Shown here one piece after another: positions 36,373-44,921 of a stretch of 64,000 nucleotides of DNA. How positions within the stretch are numbered: position 1 is the first letter of the stretch; every line of letters begins with the position of its first letter. Origin of the DNA: Actinoplanes sp. L3-i22. Lineage in GTDB: Bacteria; Actinomycetota; Actinomycetes; Mycobacteriales; Micromonosporaceae. Location of the stretch: NCBI RefSeq assembly GCF_019704555.1, contig NZ_AP024745.1:8564501-8628500 (forward strand). Direction: 5' to 3'. A program made the position numbers and the translations under genes. Below the pieces are notes generated by a model that saw only the letters and a program-made list of their open reading frames with translations, ran no database searches and was not told the DNA's origin.

Positions 36373-37017
36373 CTATTTCAACGCATGGTGAAATCGCTTC
36401 AGGACGAGGTCCACGTCCTCGTCGGTGAGCTGGGCGAAGTCCTGGTACCAGCGGCCCACCGCGCCGAACCCGGGCGGCGCGCTCAGACAGACCACCCCGT
36501 CGGTCTCCGGCGCGAGCCGGTCCCGGGCCTCCGGCGCGCAGACCGGGACGGCGAGCAGCACCCGGGCCGGATCGCGCCCGCGGATCCAGCGCAGCGCGGC
36601 GTGCGCGGTCACCCCGGTGGCCAGGCCGTCGTCGACCAGGACGACGGCCCGGCCGGTCACCGGCGGGGCCGGGCGGCCGCCCCGATAGCGGCGCACCCGC
36701 CGGCCGAGCTCGGCCCGCTCGGCCACCAGGGTCGCCGCCAGATCCTCCTCGGTGACCCCGGCATACCGCAGATTGCCCTGGTCGTAGACGGGCGGCCCGT
36801 CCTCCGCGATCGCGCCGACGCCGAACTCCGGGTGCGCCGGCGCGCCCAGCTTGCGGGCGACGACGATGTCCAGGCCGCCGCCGAGCCGCTCGGCGATCGG
36901 CGCCGCGACCGGGAGCCCGCCCCGGGGCAGGGCCAGCACCAGCGCGGGGCCGTCCACGGCCGCCGCGACCCGGTCGGCCAGCAGGCGGCCGGCCTCGGCG
37001 CGATCTCGGAAGATCAT
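36373..37017 (-). CDS. Phosphoribosyltransferase-like protein
   Basis: A 214-residue type-I PRTase-fold protein. MIFRDRAEAGRLLADRV, VLALPRGGLPVAAPIAERLG and VVARKLGAPAHPEFGVGA match the family often annotated as predicted phosphoribosyltransferase. The PRPP motif is VVLVDDGLATGVTA, with the expected two acidic residues. The actual substrate is unknown; relatives are frequently fused or adjacent to dienelactone-hydrolase-like proteins, as here (22 bp downstream of one). Start at 37017 is chosen from the domain boundary; the ribosome site is weak. Confidence 0.85.
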   Translation of the reverse strand: MIFRDRAEAGRLLADRVAAAVDGPALVLALPRGGLPVAAPIAERLGGGLDIVVARKLGAPAHPEFGVGAIAEDGPPVYDQGNLRYAGVTEEDLAATLVAERAELGRRVRRYRGGRPAPPVTGRAVVLVDDGLATGVTAHAALRWIRGRDPARVLLAVPVCAPEARDRLAPETDGVVCLSAPPGFGAVGRWYQDFAQLTDEDVDLVLKRFHHALK

Positions 37018-37039
37018 CCTGACCTGCCCCGGGGAGACG

Positions 37040-37735
37040 TCAGCCCCAGCGCGGGGCGCTGGCCATGTAGTCGAGGGCCGGGTGCCGCTTGTACGGCACC
37101 GGCGTGAGGAACGCCTGGAACCACTCGCCGGCTTCCTCCCCCACCGACTCGAGCGCACCCGGCTCCTCGAACAGGTGGGTCGCGGACGGGATGATCCGCA
37201 CCTCGGCGTGCACCCGCATGGTGCTGCGGGCCTCCTCGTTGAGCTCCAGCACCGCCTCGTCCCGTTCGCCGACGATCATCAGGGTCGGCACCCGGACCTC
37301 GATCAGCGCCGGCCCGGCCAGGTCGGGGCGCCCGCCGCGGGACACGATGGTCCGGACCGCGTCCGGCCGGGCCGCCGCCGCGAGCAGCGCCGCGGCCCCG
37401 CCGGTGCTGGCGCCGAAGAGCCCGAGCGGCATGTCCGCCGTCCCCGGCCGGGCCCGCAGCCAGTCGATGATGCCGACCAGCCGGTCGGCGAGCAGGCCGA
37501 TGTCGAAGCGCTGCTGGCGGGTGTCCTCCTCCGGCGTGAGCAGGTCGGCCAGCAGGGTGGCGAACCCGCGCCGGTTCAGCTCCCGGGCCACCGCCTGATT
37601 GCGGGGACTGTGCCGGGAACTGCCGCTGCCGTGGGCGAACAGGACCACGCCCGTGGCGTGTTCGGTGAGCGTGAGGTCCCCCTCCAGGCTCACCTCGCCC
37701 TGGGCGATCCGTTCCGTTGTGGTCCAGGTGGTCAC
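37040..37735 (-). CDS. Dienelactone hydrolase-family alpha/beta hydrolase
   Basis: A ~231-residue cytoplasmic hydrolase. Conserved parts: GVVLFAHGSGSSRHSPRNQA, FATLLADLLTPEED, nucleophile LGLFGASTGGAAALLAAAA (GxSxGG), acid VPTLMIVGERDEAVLELNEE, and His in PSATHLFEEPGAL. The GTG at 37735 is preferred: AAAGGGA lies five bases upstream. An ATG 24 bases earlier is in frame. It shares an operon with the phosphoribosyltransferase-like gene, a recurrent pairing in actinobacteria and proteobacteria, sometimes as one fused protein. Substrate unknown. Confidence 0.85.
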   Translation of the reverse strand: MTTWTTTERIAQGEVSLEGDLTLTEHATGVVLFAHGSGSSRHSPRNQAVARELNRRGFATLLADLLTPEEDTRQQRFDIGLLADRLVGIIDWLRARPGTADMPLGLFGASTGGAAALLAAAARPDAVRTIVSRGGRPDLAGPALIEVRVPTLMIVGERDEAVLELNEEARSTMRVHAEVRIIPSATHLFEEPGALESVGEEAGEWFQAFLTPVPYKRHPALDYMASAPRWG

Positions 37736-37863
37736 GTGTGTCCCTTTCTGCTCGGCCATGTGGAGGCGTGCGTCCGGGGAGACGGTTTCCACCGTACGCG
37801 TCCTCAGGAGCTCCGGAGGGTGGCCGATCTGGAGTAGGACGAGTGCCAGGAGGTTTACCCCCG

Positions 37864-38256
37864 ATGTCGGTTTCCCGGTTGAACCGCACCCCGTTGCCGC
37901 CCACGGTGGCACCGGTGCGGCCGTCCGCGCGGGAACGTCACCAGCACGCCCGTGACGACGCCGCCGCCCTCACCCAGCGGGACCGCCAGCTGATCTACCA
38001 GGCCACCGGCCAGCAGATCGGGGAGGGCCAGGCCGGCGCCGGCTGGATCAACTCGCTCGCGGCGGCGATCGCGGCGGACCGGACCGCGGGACGGCTCGCG
38101 CCCGGGCAGGAGGTGACCCCGGCGTACCTCAAAGATCTCTCCCGGCGATGGGACCAGGCCGCGCCGGGCCGCAACCCGGTGGCGGGATATCTCGAACCGG
38201 CCCTGCGCTACCTCTCCCAGCGCGGCGACGGGAACCGCCTCGACGTGACCGCCTAG
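37864..38256 (+). CDS. Hypothetical protein (130 residues)
   Basis: Starts MSVSRLNRTPLPPTVAPVRP, a basic flexible leader, followed by a helical part: LTQRDRQLIYQATGQQIGEG, GAGWINSLAAAIAADRTAGR, EVTPAYLKDLSRRWDQA. AGGAGG lies 10 bases upstream of ATG. Not recognised. Its TAG stop overlaps the stop of the converging GAF-ANTAR gene by four bases (CTAG). Confidence 0.6.
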   Translation: MSVSRLNRTPLPPTVAPVRPSARERHQHARDDAAALTQRDRQLIYQATGQQIGEGQAGAGWINSLAAAIAADRTAGRLAPGQEVTPAYLKDLSRRWDQAAPGRNPVAGYLEPALRYLSQRGDGNRLDVTA

Positions 38257-38957
38257 CCGCGCTGGGTCCGCTCCACCAGGGCCGCCGCGACCTCCCGCAG
38301 CTTGCGATTGGTGTCCTGGGAGACCTTGGTGAGGATCGCGAACGCCTCGTCCGCGCTGCACCGCCGCTCCCCCATGATGATCCCCTTGGCCTGCTCGATC
38401 ACCGCGCGGTTCTCCATCGCGGCCTGCATGTGCTGGGCCAGCGACGCGGTGGTGTCGTAGAGGTGCGCGTTGGCGAGCGCGACCGCGGCGTACCGGACGA
38501 ACGTCTGAGCCAGGGCGATCGCCTCCTCGTCGAAGGCGCGCGGCCCGGTGCCGTAGATGTTCAGCGCCCCGCTGACGTTCTCCACGATCGGCAACCCCAC
38601 CGAGAGGATGCTGCCGATCCCGGACGCCGCGGCGCGCGCCGGCCACCCGGACCAGCGGTCGTCGGCGGCGGTGTCCGGAACGTGGACGGTGGACTTCGCG
38701 GCGGCGGCCTCCAGGCACGGACCGCCGTCCTGTTCGTACTGCGACTCGTCGAGCCGCAGCGCGGTCCCGCCGGTGTGCGCCGGGGTGTAGGCGGCCCCGT
38801 CCCGGACCAGCGTGATGGAGACCTCCGCGGCCCCCGGCAGGATTCGCCGCGCCAGGTCGGCCACCCGGTCCAGGACACCGTTGAGATCGGTCTCGCCGAG
38901 CTTTATCCGGCCGAGCTCCGCGAAGGCCGCGGCGGAGCCGGCCGGGTCATGCGCCAT
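38253..38957 (-). CDS. GAF-ANTAR protein (paralogue A)
   Basis: A 234-residue regulator with an N-terminal GAF sensor domain (about 20-165; RIKLGETDLNGVLDRVADLA, GGPCLEAAAAKSTVHVPD, GSILSVGLPIVENVSGALNI) and a C-terminal ANTAR domain (about 175-230; MENRAVIEQAKGIIMGERRC, SADEAFAILTKVSQDTNRKL). ANTAR domains bind paired RNA hairpins and prevent transcription termination, so this is a likely RNA-level regulator answering a small ligand or stress. ATG 38957 gives the family start MAHDPAG; a longer frame exists. Its close paralogue lies 600 bp away in opposite orientation. Confidence 0.9.
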   Translation of the reverse strand: MAHDPAGSAAAFAELGRIKLGETDLNGVLDRVADLARRILPGAAEVSITLVRDGAAYTPAHTGGTALRLDESQYEQDGGPCLEAAAAKSTVHVPDTAADDRWSGWPARAAASGIGSILSVGLPIVENVSGALNIYGTGPRAFDEEAIALAQTFVRYAAVALANAHLYDTTASLAQHMQAAMENRAVIEQAKGIIMGERRCSADEAFAILTKVSQDTNRKLREVAAALVERTQRG

Positions 38958-39135
38958 CAACGTCAGTGGTTTCCCCGCAGCGGAGCGCGGGCCGCCCGAC
39001 AGGACGACTCGCACGTGGTTAGCCGGTGAAGCTGCCCGGAGAGCCCCTCGGCTCCCGGACCCGCGCCGCTGCTTGACGCTGGTTGGCCGGTGTCGGTGCC
39101 CGACATCGACCGCAGGACGCCGATAATACCGAAAC

Positions 39136-39498
39136 TCACCCGGAGATTCGCAGCATGGGCCCGAGCCCGGCGATCAGGAGCACGTCCCGGGCCGTGCCGT
39201 GCGCCCCGTCCAGCTCCAGCCGATGGCCCCGCGCCTCGCCACGCGCCCGGGCGACCGCGATCGCATTCGCGCCCGCCGCGCCGAAAAAGGTCACCCCACA
39301 AAGATCAAGGACGACGAGACGGTACGTACGGATCGCGTGCTCCAGCGCGGTGGCGAGCACGCCCGTGGTGTCCACGTCGACCTCGCCCCGCAGGTGGACG
39401 ATCGCGGAGTCGAGGCTGAGCCGGCGCACATACACGGTCAGCGGGGCGTCATCGGGCACAGTGGTGTCCCAACCGTCGGCGAACGAAGGTTCGGGCAC
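39136..39498 (-). CDS. STAS-domain anti-anti-sigma-like protein without phosphoserine motif
   Basis: A 120-residue single STAS domain. LTVYVRRLSLDSAIVHLRGE, VDVDTTGVLATALEHAIR and RLVVLDLCGVTFF follow the SpoIIAA/RsbV fold. In normal anti-anti-sigma factors the next residues are D-S-S/T-G, whose Ser is phosphorylated by the anti-sigma kinase; here they are G73-A74-A75-G76. It therefore cannot be phosphorylated at that place. Start is GTG at 39498. It lies between two GAF-ANTAR genes and 15 bp from the divergent paralogue B frame. No anti-sigma kinase is in the window. Confidence 0.85.
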   Translation of the reverse strand: MPEPSFADGWDTTVPDDAPLTVYVRRLSLDSAIVHLRGEVDVDTTGVLATALEHAIRTYRLVVLDLCGVTFFGAAGANAIAVARARGEARGHRLELDGAHGTARDVLLIAGLGPMLRISG

Positions 39499-39555
39499 GC
39501 GGCTTGACCCGGGATGACCCTAATACTTGCGGGAAATGGGGTAAGAACGGTGGGC

Positions 39556-40272
39556 ATGGCAGCCGATCCGATGGACCCCACCGCCGCCTTCCACGAGCTC
39601 GGCCGGATCAACCTCGGCGAGACCGACCTGGAAGGCGTCATGGCCACCGTGGCCGAGCTCGCGAAACGGACCGTGCCCGGCGCCTACGAGGTCTCGGTCA
39701 CGCTGATCCGCGACCGCGGCCCGCACACCGTCGCCAGCACCGGCGCGGCCGCCGACCACATCGACAAGTGGCAGTACGAACGCGGCTCCGGCCCCTGCCT
39801 GGACGCCTGCCGCGCCCGCTCGACCCTGTCCGTCGACGACGTCAGCGCGGAACGCCGCTGGCCCGGCTGGGACGAGAACGCCGGCGTCGTCGGCGTGAAC
39901 AGCGCACTCAGCGTCGGCCTGCCGATCCGCGAGCGGGTCGCCGGCGCGCTCAACATCTACGCCACGTCGCCGCGCGCGTTCGACGAGGAGGCGGTCGTGC
40001 TGGCCGAGACGTTCGCGAGCTACGCCGCGGTGGCGCTGGCGAACGCGCACCTCTACGACACGACGGTCACGCTGGCCCAGCACATGCAGACCGCGATGGA
40101 AAGCCGGGCGGTGATCGAGCAGGCCAAGGGCATCATCATGAGCCAGCGGCGGTGCTCGGCGGACGAGGCGTTCACGATCCTGTCCCGCGCGTCCCAGGAG
40201 TCCAACCGCAAACTCCGCGAGGTGGCGGCGGACCTGGTGGACCGGGCCCAGCGCGGCCCGGCCGGCGGGTAG
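39556..40272 (+). CDS. GAF-ANTAR protein (paralogue B)
   Basis: A 238-residue protein closely related to paralogue A. GAF region: RINLGETDLEGVMATVAELA, GSGPCLDACRARSTLSVDDV, NSALSVGLPIRERVAGALNI. ANTAR region: MESRAVIEQAKGIIMSQRRC, SADEAFTILSRASQESNRKL. ANTAR segments of the two proteins differ at only a few positions, so they may recognise the same RNA hairpins while their GAF domains differ more. ATG 39556 (MAADPMDP) is favoured over an upstream ATG at 39514. Transcribed away from the STAS gene. Confidence 0.9.
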   Translation: MAADPMDPTAAFHELGRINLGETDLEGVMATVAELAKRTVPGAYEVSVTLIRDRGPHTVASTGAAADHIDKWQYERGSGPCLDACRARSTLSVDDVSAERRWPGWDENAGVVGVNSALSVGLPIRERVAGALNIYATSPRAFDEEAVVLAETFASYAAVALANAHLYDTTVTLAQHMQTAMESRAVIEQAKGIIMSQRRCSADEAFTILSRASQESNRKLREVAADLVDRAQRGPAGG

Positions 40273-40327
40273 CGGCCTTGAGCGTGGGCGGGGCGCGTGA
40301 AGCGGGGCGCGGGGCGGGGGCTCTGGT

Positions 40328-41398
40328 TCAGTGGGTGCGGTCGAGCAGGTGGCGCCAGTGGCGGATCAGCGGGGCCGGGCACGAGATCTCCCGGACGCCG
40401 GCCGAGACCAGCTGGTCGTGCAGGCGGGCGCTGGGGCGCAGATCCACGGCGACCCGGCACGGGACCGACCGGGCCGCGGCCACCGTGGCCGACCACTCGA
40501 CCAGCTGCATGACCACGACCGGCAGGTGGTCCGGCGGCAGCAGCGCGTCGTTGCGGACGGTCCGGTCCCAGACCAGGATGTGCTGGGCCAGGTCGCCGGT
40601 GCTGACGTGGATCAGCTGGCAGTCCTCGGCCAGGTCGGCGACGCCCAGCGCGGCGGCCGGGGTGGCGATGTCCAGCCCGAGGCGCCAGCGGGCCTTGGTG
40701 GCGGCGGCGAACGCGGCGATCTCGGCGCGTACCGAGACCATCGGCAGGACGATCAACGGGTCGTCGTCCGGGGACTCGGCCACGATCGTACGGAAATGGT
40801 CGATCGCGTCCGGGAGCAGCACGCGGACCCCGCGCCGGCCGAAGGAGGCGGCCGGCGGCCCGCCGGCCGGTTCGTCGAAGTACCGGATGGCCGGCAGCGG
40901 CCGGCCCGATTCGGTGAAGAAGCGCCACAGGGCGGCGCGTTCGGCGGCGGGCAGGGCGCGCAGGTCCTCGGCGCGCAGCGGCGACCAGCCGTCGGCGAGG
41001 TGGCCGGCTTCGTGGGCTTCGGCCAGGTTCGAGACTTCGGCGTGCAGGCGCAGGTCGGTGGCGGCGGACGGCGGCGGCGCGGTGGTCGCGGCGTCGAAGT
41101 CGACGATCACCTCGTGGCCGAGCCAGCTGTCGTCGACGCGGACGCCGGTGAGGACCGGGACGGGCAGCGACCAGAGCGCGCGGGCCTCCGGCGCGTACGG
41201 CGTGACCGGTTCCTCGACGATCACCCCGGAGAGCCGCGGGGCCAGTCCGCGGATCAGGTCGGTGTCGGGTTTTTCCAGGTAGAGCAGGACACGGCCGTAG
41301 ACGATCTCCTCGATGCCGTTGCGGTCGACGAGGAGTCCGCGGTGCCGGCCGAAGCCGTACGCAATGCCTGATTGGTCTTTTTCGGTCCGGTCTGTCAT
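40328..41398 (-). CDS. PTS enzyme I-like protein lacking the catalytic histidine
   Basis: A 356-residue protein resembling the swivelling and C-terminal barrel parts of enzyme I / PEP-utilising enzymes. Residues 57-86 (GVIVEEPVTPYAPEARALWS, then PVPVLTGV) align with the active-site segment GxxxExGGxTSHAAIxAR, but the TSHAAI histidine is Tyr68. The barrel (about 200-350) shows FGRRGVRVLLPDAIDHF, PLIVLPMVSVRAEIAAF, LGLDIATPAAALGVADLAED, IHVSTGDLAQHILVWDR (normally GTNDLxQYxxAxDR) and GVREISCPAPLI. The N-terminal HPr-binding domain is absent. It is probably a pseudo-enzyme or a PEP-binding regulator. ATG 41398 has AGGTGG upstream. Alone on its strand; no HPr or IIB genes nearby. Confidence 0.75.
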   Translation of the reverse strand: MTDRTEKDQSGIAYGFGRHRGLLVDRNGIEEIVYGRVLLYLEKPDTDLIRGLAPRLSGVIVEEPVTPYAPEARALWSLPVPVLTGVRVDDSWLGHEVIVDFDAATTAPPPSAATDLRLHAEVSNLAEAHEAGHLADGWSPLRAEDLRALPAAERAALWRFFTESGRPLPAIRYFDEPAGGPPAASFGRRGVRVLLPDAIDHFRTIVAESPDDDPLIVLPMVSVRAEIAAFAAATKARWRLGLDIATPAAALGVADLAEDCQLIHVSTGDLAQHILVWDRTVRNDALLPPDHLPVVVMQLVEWSATVAAARSVPCRVAVDLRPSARLHDQLVSAGVREISCPAPLIRHWRHLLDRTH

Positions 41399-41503
41399 GC
41401 GCCCACCTCGCAAGTCCGCTACGGACAGTAGCCCGGCACCGCCCATCCTGCAGCCCGAAGATTTCGGGCCGGGATCGGTGGGACGGCGCCGGGCCACCGG
41501 CGG

Positions 41504-42808
41504 TCAGCGCTTGGTGTAGATGAACCCGATCTTGTCGACCTCGTCGCCGGAGCGGCCGTGGAAGCCGGCGATCTGCCAGCCGGTCGGGGCGGTCCGGGTG
41601 ACGCAGTCCGACGTGGTGGTCCCGCCGGCCAGGGTGTTGCCGAGGTTGGTGGTGAACTTGGCGTAGAAGATCCGGGTTTGCGAGTTGTAGCTTCCGCGGC
41701 ACAGATACGCGCTGGTCACGTACTCGGTGCTGCCCAGCGTCAGCGACTTGAGCGTGCCGCCGGTGCCGCCGTGGGTGCCGATCCGGTCGACCCGGCTGCC
41801 CGCCCGCAGGCTGATCGAGGCCGGGGTGGTGACCGTGTCGATGTCGTTGAAGTAGTTGCCGTGCGGCCCGCCGAACTGCTCGCTGAACTGGTACGCCGCG
41901 TTGGTCGTCCAGGAGAACCCGGCGCTGATCGGGTCGTGGTCGCTGAGCATCAGCCCGTCGCTGGTCAGGAACGACGCGTGCTCGTTGTGGTACGCGGTCG
42001 CGTTCAGCGTGATGAACTTGCTGCTGCGGTAGAGGACCTTGTCCACCACCTCGCAGGTGTCGGTGATCGCGGACTCGTCGCAGAGCAGCGCGTCGGTCCC
42101 CTTCACCGGGGGCACGCCGGCGCGCTTGAGCTTGACCCAGGTGTCGGTGAGCCCGTTGTTCGCGACGAAGTCGGCGATCGTGTCGCCGCTGCGGGTGTAG
42201 CGGGTGTTGGTGTCGCCCATCACGACGACCGCGTTGCCGTTCGAGTGGCTGCCGATGAACGTGGTCAGCTGGCTCAGGTTGTCGGCCCGGGACGCCAGGT
42301 CGCCGTCGTTGGTGCCGGCGTTGGTGTGCAGGTTGTAGAAGTCGACGTAGACGCCTTCGGCCAGCCGGACCCGCATGAACGTGAAGCCCTTGGGGGTCAG
42401 GCAGTCACCGGAGTCGAGCTGGCAGGAGTTCCAGCCGGCCCGCTCGAAGTCGTCGGTGTCGTAGGCGTACGACGAGAGCGTGTTGAGCCCGGAGCCGATG
42501 CCGGCCCCGCCGCTGGTCGCGGTGCGGTAGGCGTGCGCGTCGGCGGCGTACAGGTAGGCGTGGTAGTTGAAGTCCTCCTGCACCTGGATCACGTCGTAAC
42601 CGCTGATCCGCTGGCCGATCGCGGTGGTCGCGGTGGCCCGGTCGGTTTCGGCACTGGACAGGATGTCGGGGAGTCCGGCAACATTATAGGAAAGAACCTT
42701 GAATGTTCCGGCTGCCACGGCGGTGGCAGCGGACGCGGGGGATGTGGGGACGGCGATCAGGGCGGCGGTCAGAGCCGCGATCGCGAGGGGGATGCGTGTC
42801 GTCAACAC
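41504..42808 (-). CDS. Secreted phosphodiesterase (sphingomyelinase/EEP type) with lectin-like tail
   Basis: A 434-residue exported enzyme. Signal peptide about 1-28 (ending SPASAATA). The endonuclease/exonuclease/phosphatase fold follows: FKVLSYNVAGLP, VIQVQEDFNYHAYL (metal Glu), FYNLHTNAGTNDGDLASRAD, VVMGDTNTRYTRSGDTIADF and the catalytic LSDHDPISAGF. The length and VQEDF/NxHTNAG pattern fit bacterial sphingomyelinase C-like enzymes more than nucleases. The C-terminus (about 310-434; FGGPHGNYFNDID, SRVDRIGTHGGTGGTLKSL, FHGRSGDEVDKIGFIYT) resembles a jacalin-type lectin domain. GTG start at 42808 has TAGCGT seven bases upstream (leaderless). Divergent from the PAP2 phosphatase gene. Confidence 0.85.
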   Translation of the reverse strand: MLTTRIPLAIAALTAALIAVPTSPASAATAVAAGTFKVLSYNVAGLPDILSSAETDRATATTAIGQRISGYDVIQVQEDFNYHAYLYAADAHAYRTATSGGAGIGSGLNTLSSYAYDTDDFERAGWNSCQLDSGDCLTPKGFTFMRVRLAEGVYVDFYNLHTNAGTNDGDLASRADNLSQLTTFIGSHSNGNAVVVMGDTNTRYTRSGDTIADFVANNGLTDTWVKLKRAGVPPVKGTDALLCDESAITDTCEVVDKVLYRSSKFITLNATAYHNEHASFLTSDGLMLSDHDPISAGFSWTTNAAYQFSEQFGGPHGNYFNDIDTVTTPASISLRAGSRVDRIGTHGGTGGTLKSLTLGSTEYVTSAYLCRGSYNSQTRIFYAKFTTNLGNTLAGGTTTSDCVTRTAPTGWQIAGFHGRSGDEVDKIGFIYTKR

Positions 42809-42963
42809 GACCGGGACGCTAGGCCCAGAACCGGCCAAACGGAATGTCGGTTACTCGCAAGTAGCATAATGTTCACGCTCACATCCGCGGGTGTTGACGA
42901 AGAATTGGAAACCCGCACGAAGGCTGATCCGCGATCTTGCCCCCACTGCATCGCGGAGTCCCC

Positions 42964-44805
42964 ATGCCCCCGATCTCCCGCCGGACCGTGCTGAAGGCGT
43001 CCGCCGCCGGCCTCGTCGCCACCCAGTTCCGCGTCGCGCCGGCGTTCGCGGCCGCCACGACGACCGATTTCGTCGACGCGTACCAGACCAACGTGATCGC
43101 GAACCTGACCGCCGACACCAACGCCGCGGTCCGGATCCTCTCCGGCTTCCAGAAGGTCTGGTCCACCGGCACCGCCTGGAACACCGGCACCGTGCTCGAC
43201 CAGGCGTTCCTGCGCGCCAACATCAGGTACGCGGTGCAGGTCACCACGCACCGCACCGACGCCGAGGCGGCCAAGGCGTTCCTCGTCGACCGGCAGCACC
43301 AGAGCTACTCGGTGATCGCCGGGCTGGGCCCGCTCGCCGACCTGTACAAGGCCGGCGCGCTCGCCGTCACCAGCATCACCTCGGCGCCGGCCACCACCCC
43401 GGCCACCACGATCAGCGACAGTGTCCCGGCCGGCGCGCCGGTCGGCGCGGCGAACGGCGCCGGCTCCACCACCTCGGCGCTGGGTAAGGTCGCCACGCTG
43501 GTCAACACGCTGCGCGGCAACTACTCGTCGGGCAACCCGGCGAAGTACTCGTTCCAGTACCCGCGCCCGTGGCGGCTGACCGCCGACAGCACGGTCGTCG
43601 ACACCGGCACGCTGGACGCGTTCGGCTTCCCGGTCTACGACTCCGCGGTGGTCGTCGCCCCGGCGCTGCTGCGCCAGCGGAGCACCAGCCCGACCGACGA
43701 CGCCGGCTACGTCAGCGGCCACACGAACGCGCTGTTCCTGGCGTCGCTCGCCTACGCGTACGCGGTTCCGGAGCGCTTCCAGGAGATGATCACGACCGCC
43801 TACGACCTGGCGCACACCCGGATCGTGGCCGGCATGCACTCCCCCGCCGACGTGATCGGCGGCCGGATCCTGGCGACCGCGCTGGCCGCGGCGATCCTGC
43901 GGGACCCGGCGAACGCGACGCTCAAGGCCGAGGCACGCGCCCAGGCCCTCGCCTATTTCCAGACCCGGACCAAGACCCAGGACCTCTTCGCGTACGTCCA
44001 CAATCCCGCCGACCGCAAGGTCAACGCGACAGTCGTGCGGCACAAGCACACGTACGACCTCCCGGCGCACGGCAAGCGCGTCCCGGTGACCGTGCCGGCC
44101 GGCGCCGAGGTGCTGCTGGAGACCCGGCTGCCGTACCTGGACGCCGCGCAGCGCCGCGAGGTGCTCCGGACCACCGGGCTGACCTCGGGCCACCCGATCC
44201 TGGACGGCCCGGAGCAGTGGGGCCGGCTGAACCTGTTCGCGGCCGCGGACGGCTACGGCGCGTTCGACGAGACGGTGGCGGTCACCCTCGACGCCGCCCA
44301 GGGCGGGTTCCACGCGGCCGACGCGTGGCGCAACGACATCGACGGCCGCGGCGGCCTGGTCAAGCTCGGCACCGGCGCGCTCACGCTGGCCGGCGACAAC
44401 GACTACCGGGGCGGCACCACGCTCGCCCAGGGCACCCTGGTCGCGGAGTCCCCGACCGCGCTGGGCCACGGCGACGTGACGGTCACCGGCGGCACGCTGA
44501 GCCTGGCGGTGGACGGCGTGCGGATCCGCGGCGACTACCGGCAGAGCGCCGGTGTCCTGGCCGTCACCGTCGACCCGAAGGGCAAGACCGCCCTGACCGT
44601 CGAGGACGCCACGCTGGGCGCGAACGTGACCCTGTCGGTCACCGTCGACCCGGCCCGCAAGGGGCACTGCGACGAGCGGATCACCGTGCTCAAGGCGCAC
44701 CGCCTGCGCGGGCGGTTCGCCGCGGTGGTGGTGACCACGCCGGGTTACCGGGCCGAGCTGGTGACGTCCGGGGACACGGTCGCGATTCGCCTCCGTACCG
44801 TTTAA
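42964..44805 (+). CDS. Tat-exported PAP2-family phosphatase with autotransporter-type repeat
   Basis: A 613-residue secreted enzyme. SRRTVLKASAAGLVAT is a twin-arginine signal. The vanadium haloperoxidase/PAP2 motifs are KYSFQYPRPWR, YVSGHTNALFLASLAYAYA (Ser251-Gly-His253) and HTRIVAGMHSPADVIGGRI (His292), so acid phosphatase activity is expected. Residues about 455-520 hold a PATR-like beta-helix repeat, GGLVKLGTGALTLAGDNDY then GGTTLAQGTLVAESPTALG, common in autotransporter passengers but unusual in a monoderm; it may shape a beta-solenoid for wall binding. Start MPPISRRT at 42964 fits the signal. Next to other secreted hydrolases on both sides. Confidence 0.87.
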   Translation: MPPISRRTVLKASAAGLVATQFRVAPAFAAATTTDFVDAYQTNVIANLTADTNAAVRILSGFQKVWSTGTAWNTGTVLDQAFLRANIRYAVQVTTHRTDAEAAKAFLVDRQHQSYSVIAGLGPLADLYKAGALAVTSITSAPATTPATTISDSVPAGAPVGAANGAGSTTSALGKVATLVNTLRGNYSSGNPAKYSFQYPRPWRLTADSTVVDTGTLDAFGFPVYDSAVVVAPALLRQRSTSPTDDAGYVSGHTNALFLASLAYAYAVPERFQEMITTAYDLAHTRIVAGMHSPADVIGGRILATALAAAILRDPANATLKAEARAQALAYFQTRTKTQDLFAYVHNPADRKVNATVVRHKHTYDLPAHGKRVPVTVPAGAEVLLETRLPYLDAAQRREVLRTTGLTSGHPILDGPEQWGRLNLFAAADGYGAFDETVAVTLDAAQGGFHAADAWRNDIDGRGGLVKLGTGALTLAGDNDYRGGTTLAQGTLVAESPTALGHGDVTVTGGTLSLAVDGVRIRGDYRQSAGVLAVTVDPKGKTALTVEDATLGANVTLSVTVDPARKGHCDERITVLKAHRLRGRFAAVVVTTPGYRAELVTSGDTVAIRLRTV

Positions 44806-44832
44806 TCGTGTTTTGATCCTGGTTTGTGGGCG

Positions 44833-44851
44833 GTGCCGGCGAGCCCGGCAC
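44833..44851 (+). terminator. Weak hairpin after the PAP2 gene
   Basis: GTGCCGG (44833-44839) and CCGGCAC (44845-44851) with a 5-nt loop, 28 bp past the stop. A TTGACA hexamer at 44874-44879 follows and may be the -35 of the next gene, though no good -10 is seen at 17 bp spacing. Confidence 0.4.
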
Positions 44852-44921
44852 TGTCCATAAAGCTGAGTTGGCCTTGACAAACGTCGATACCCGGACCTTT
44901 CATGTGTCCGGGAGGTAACAC

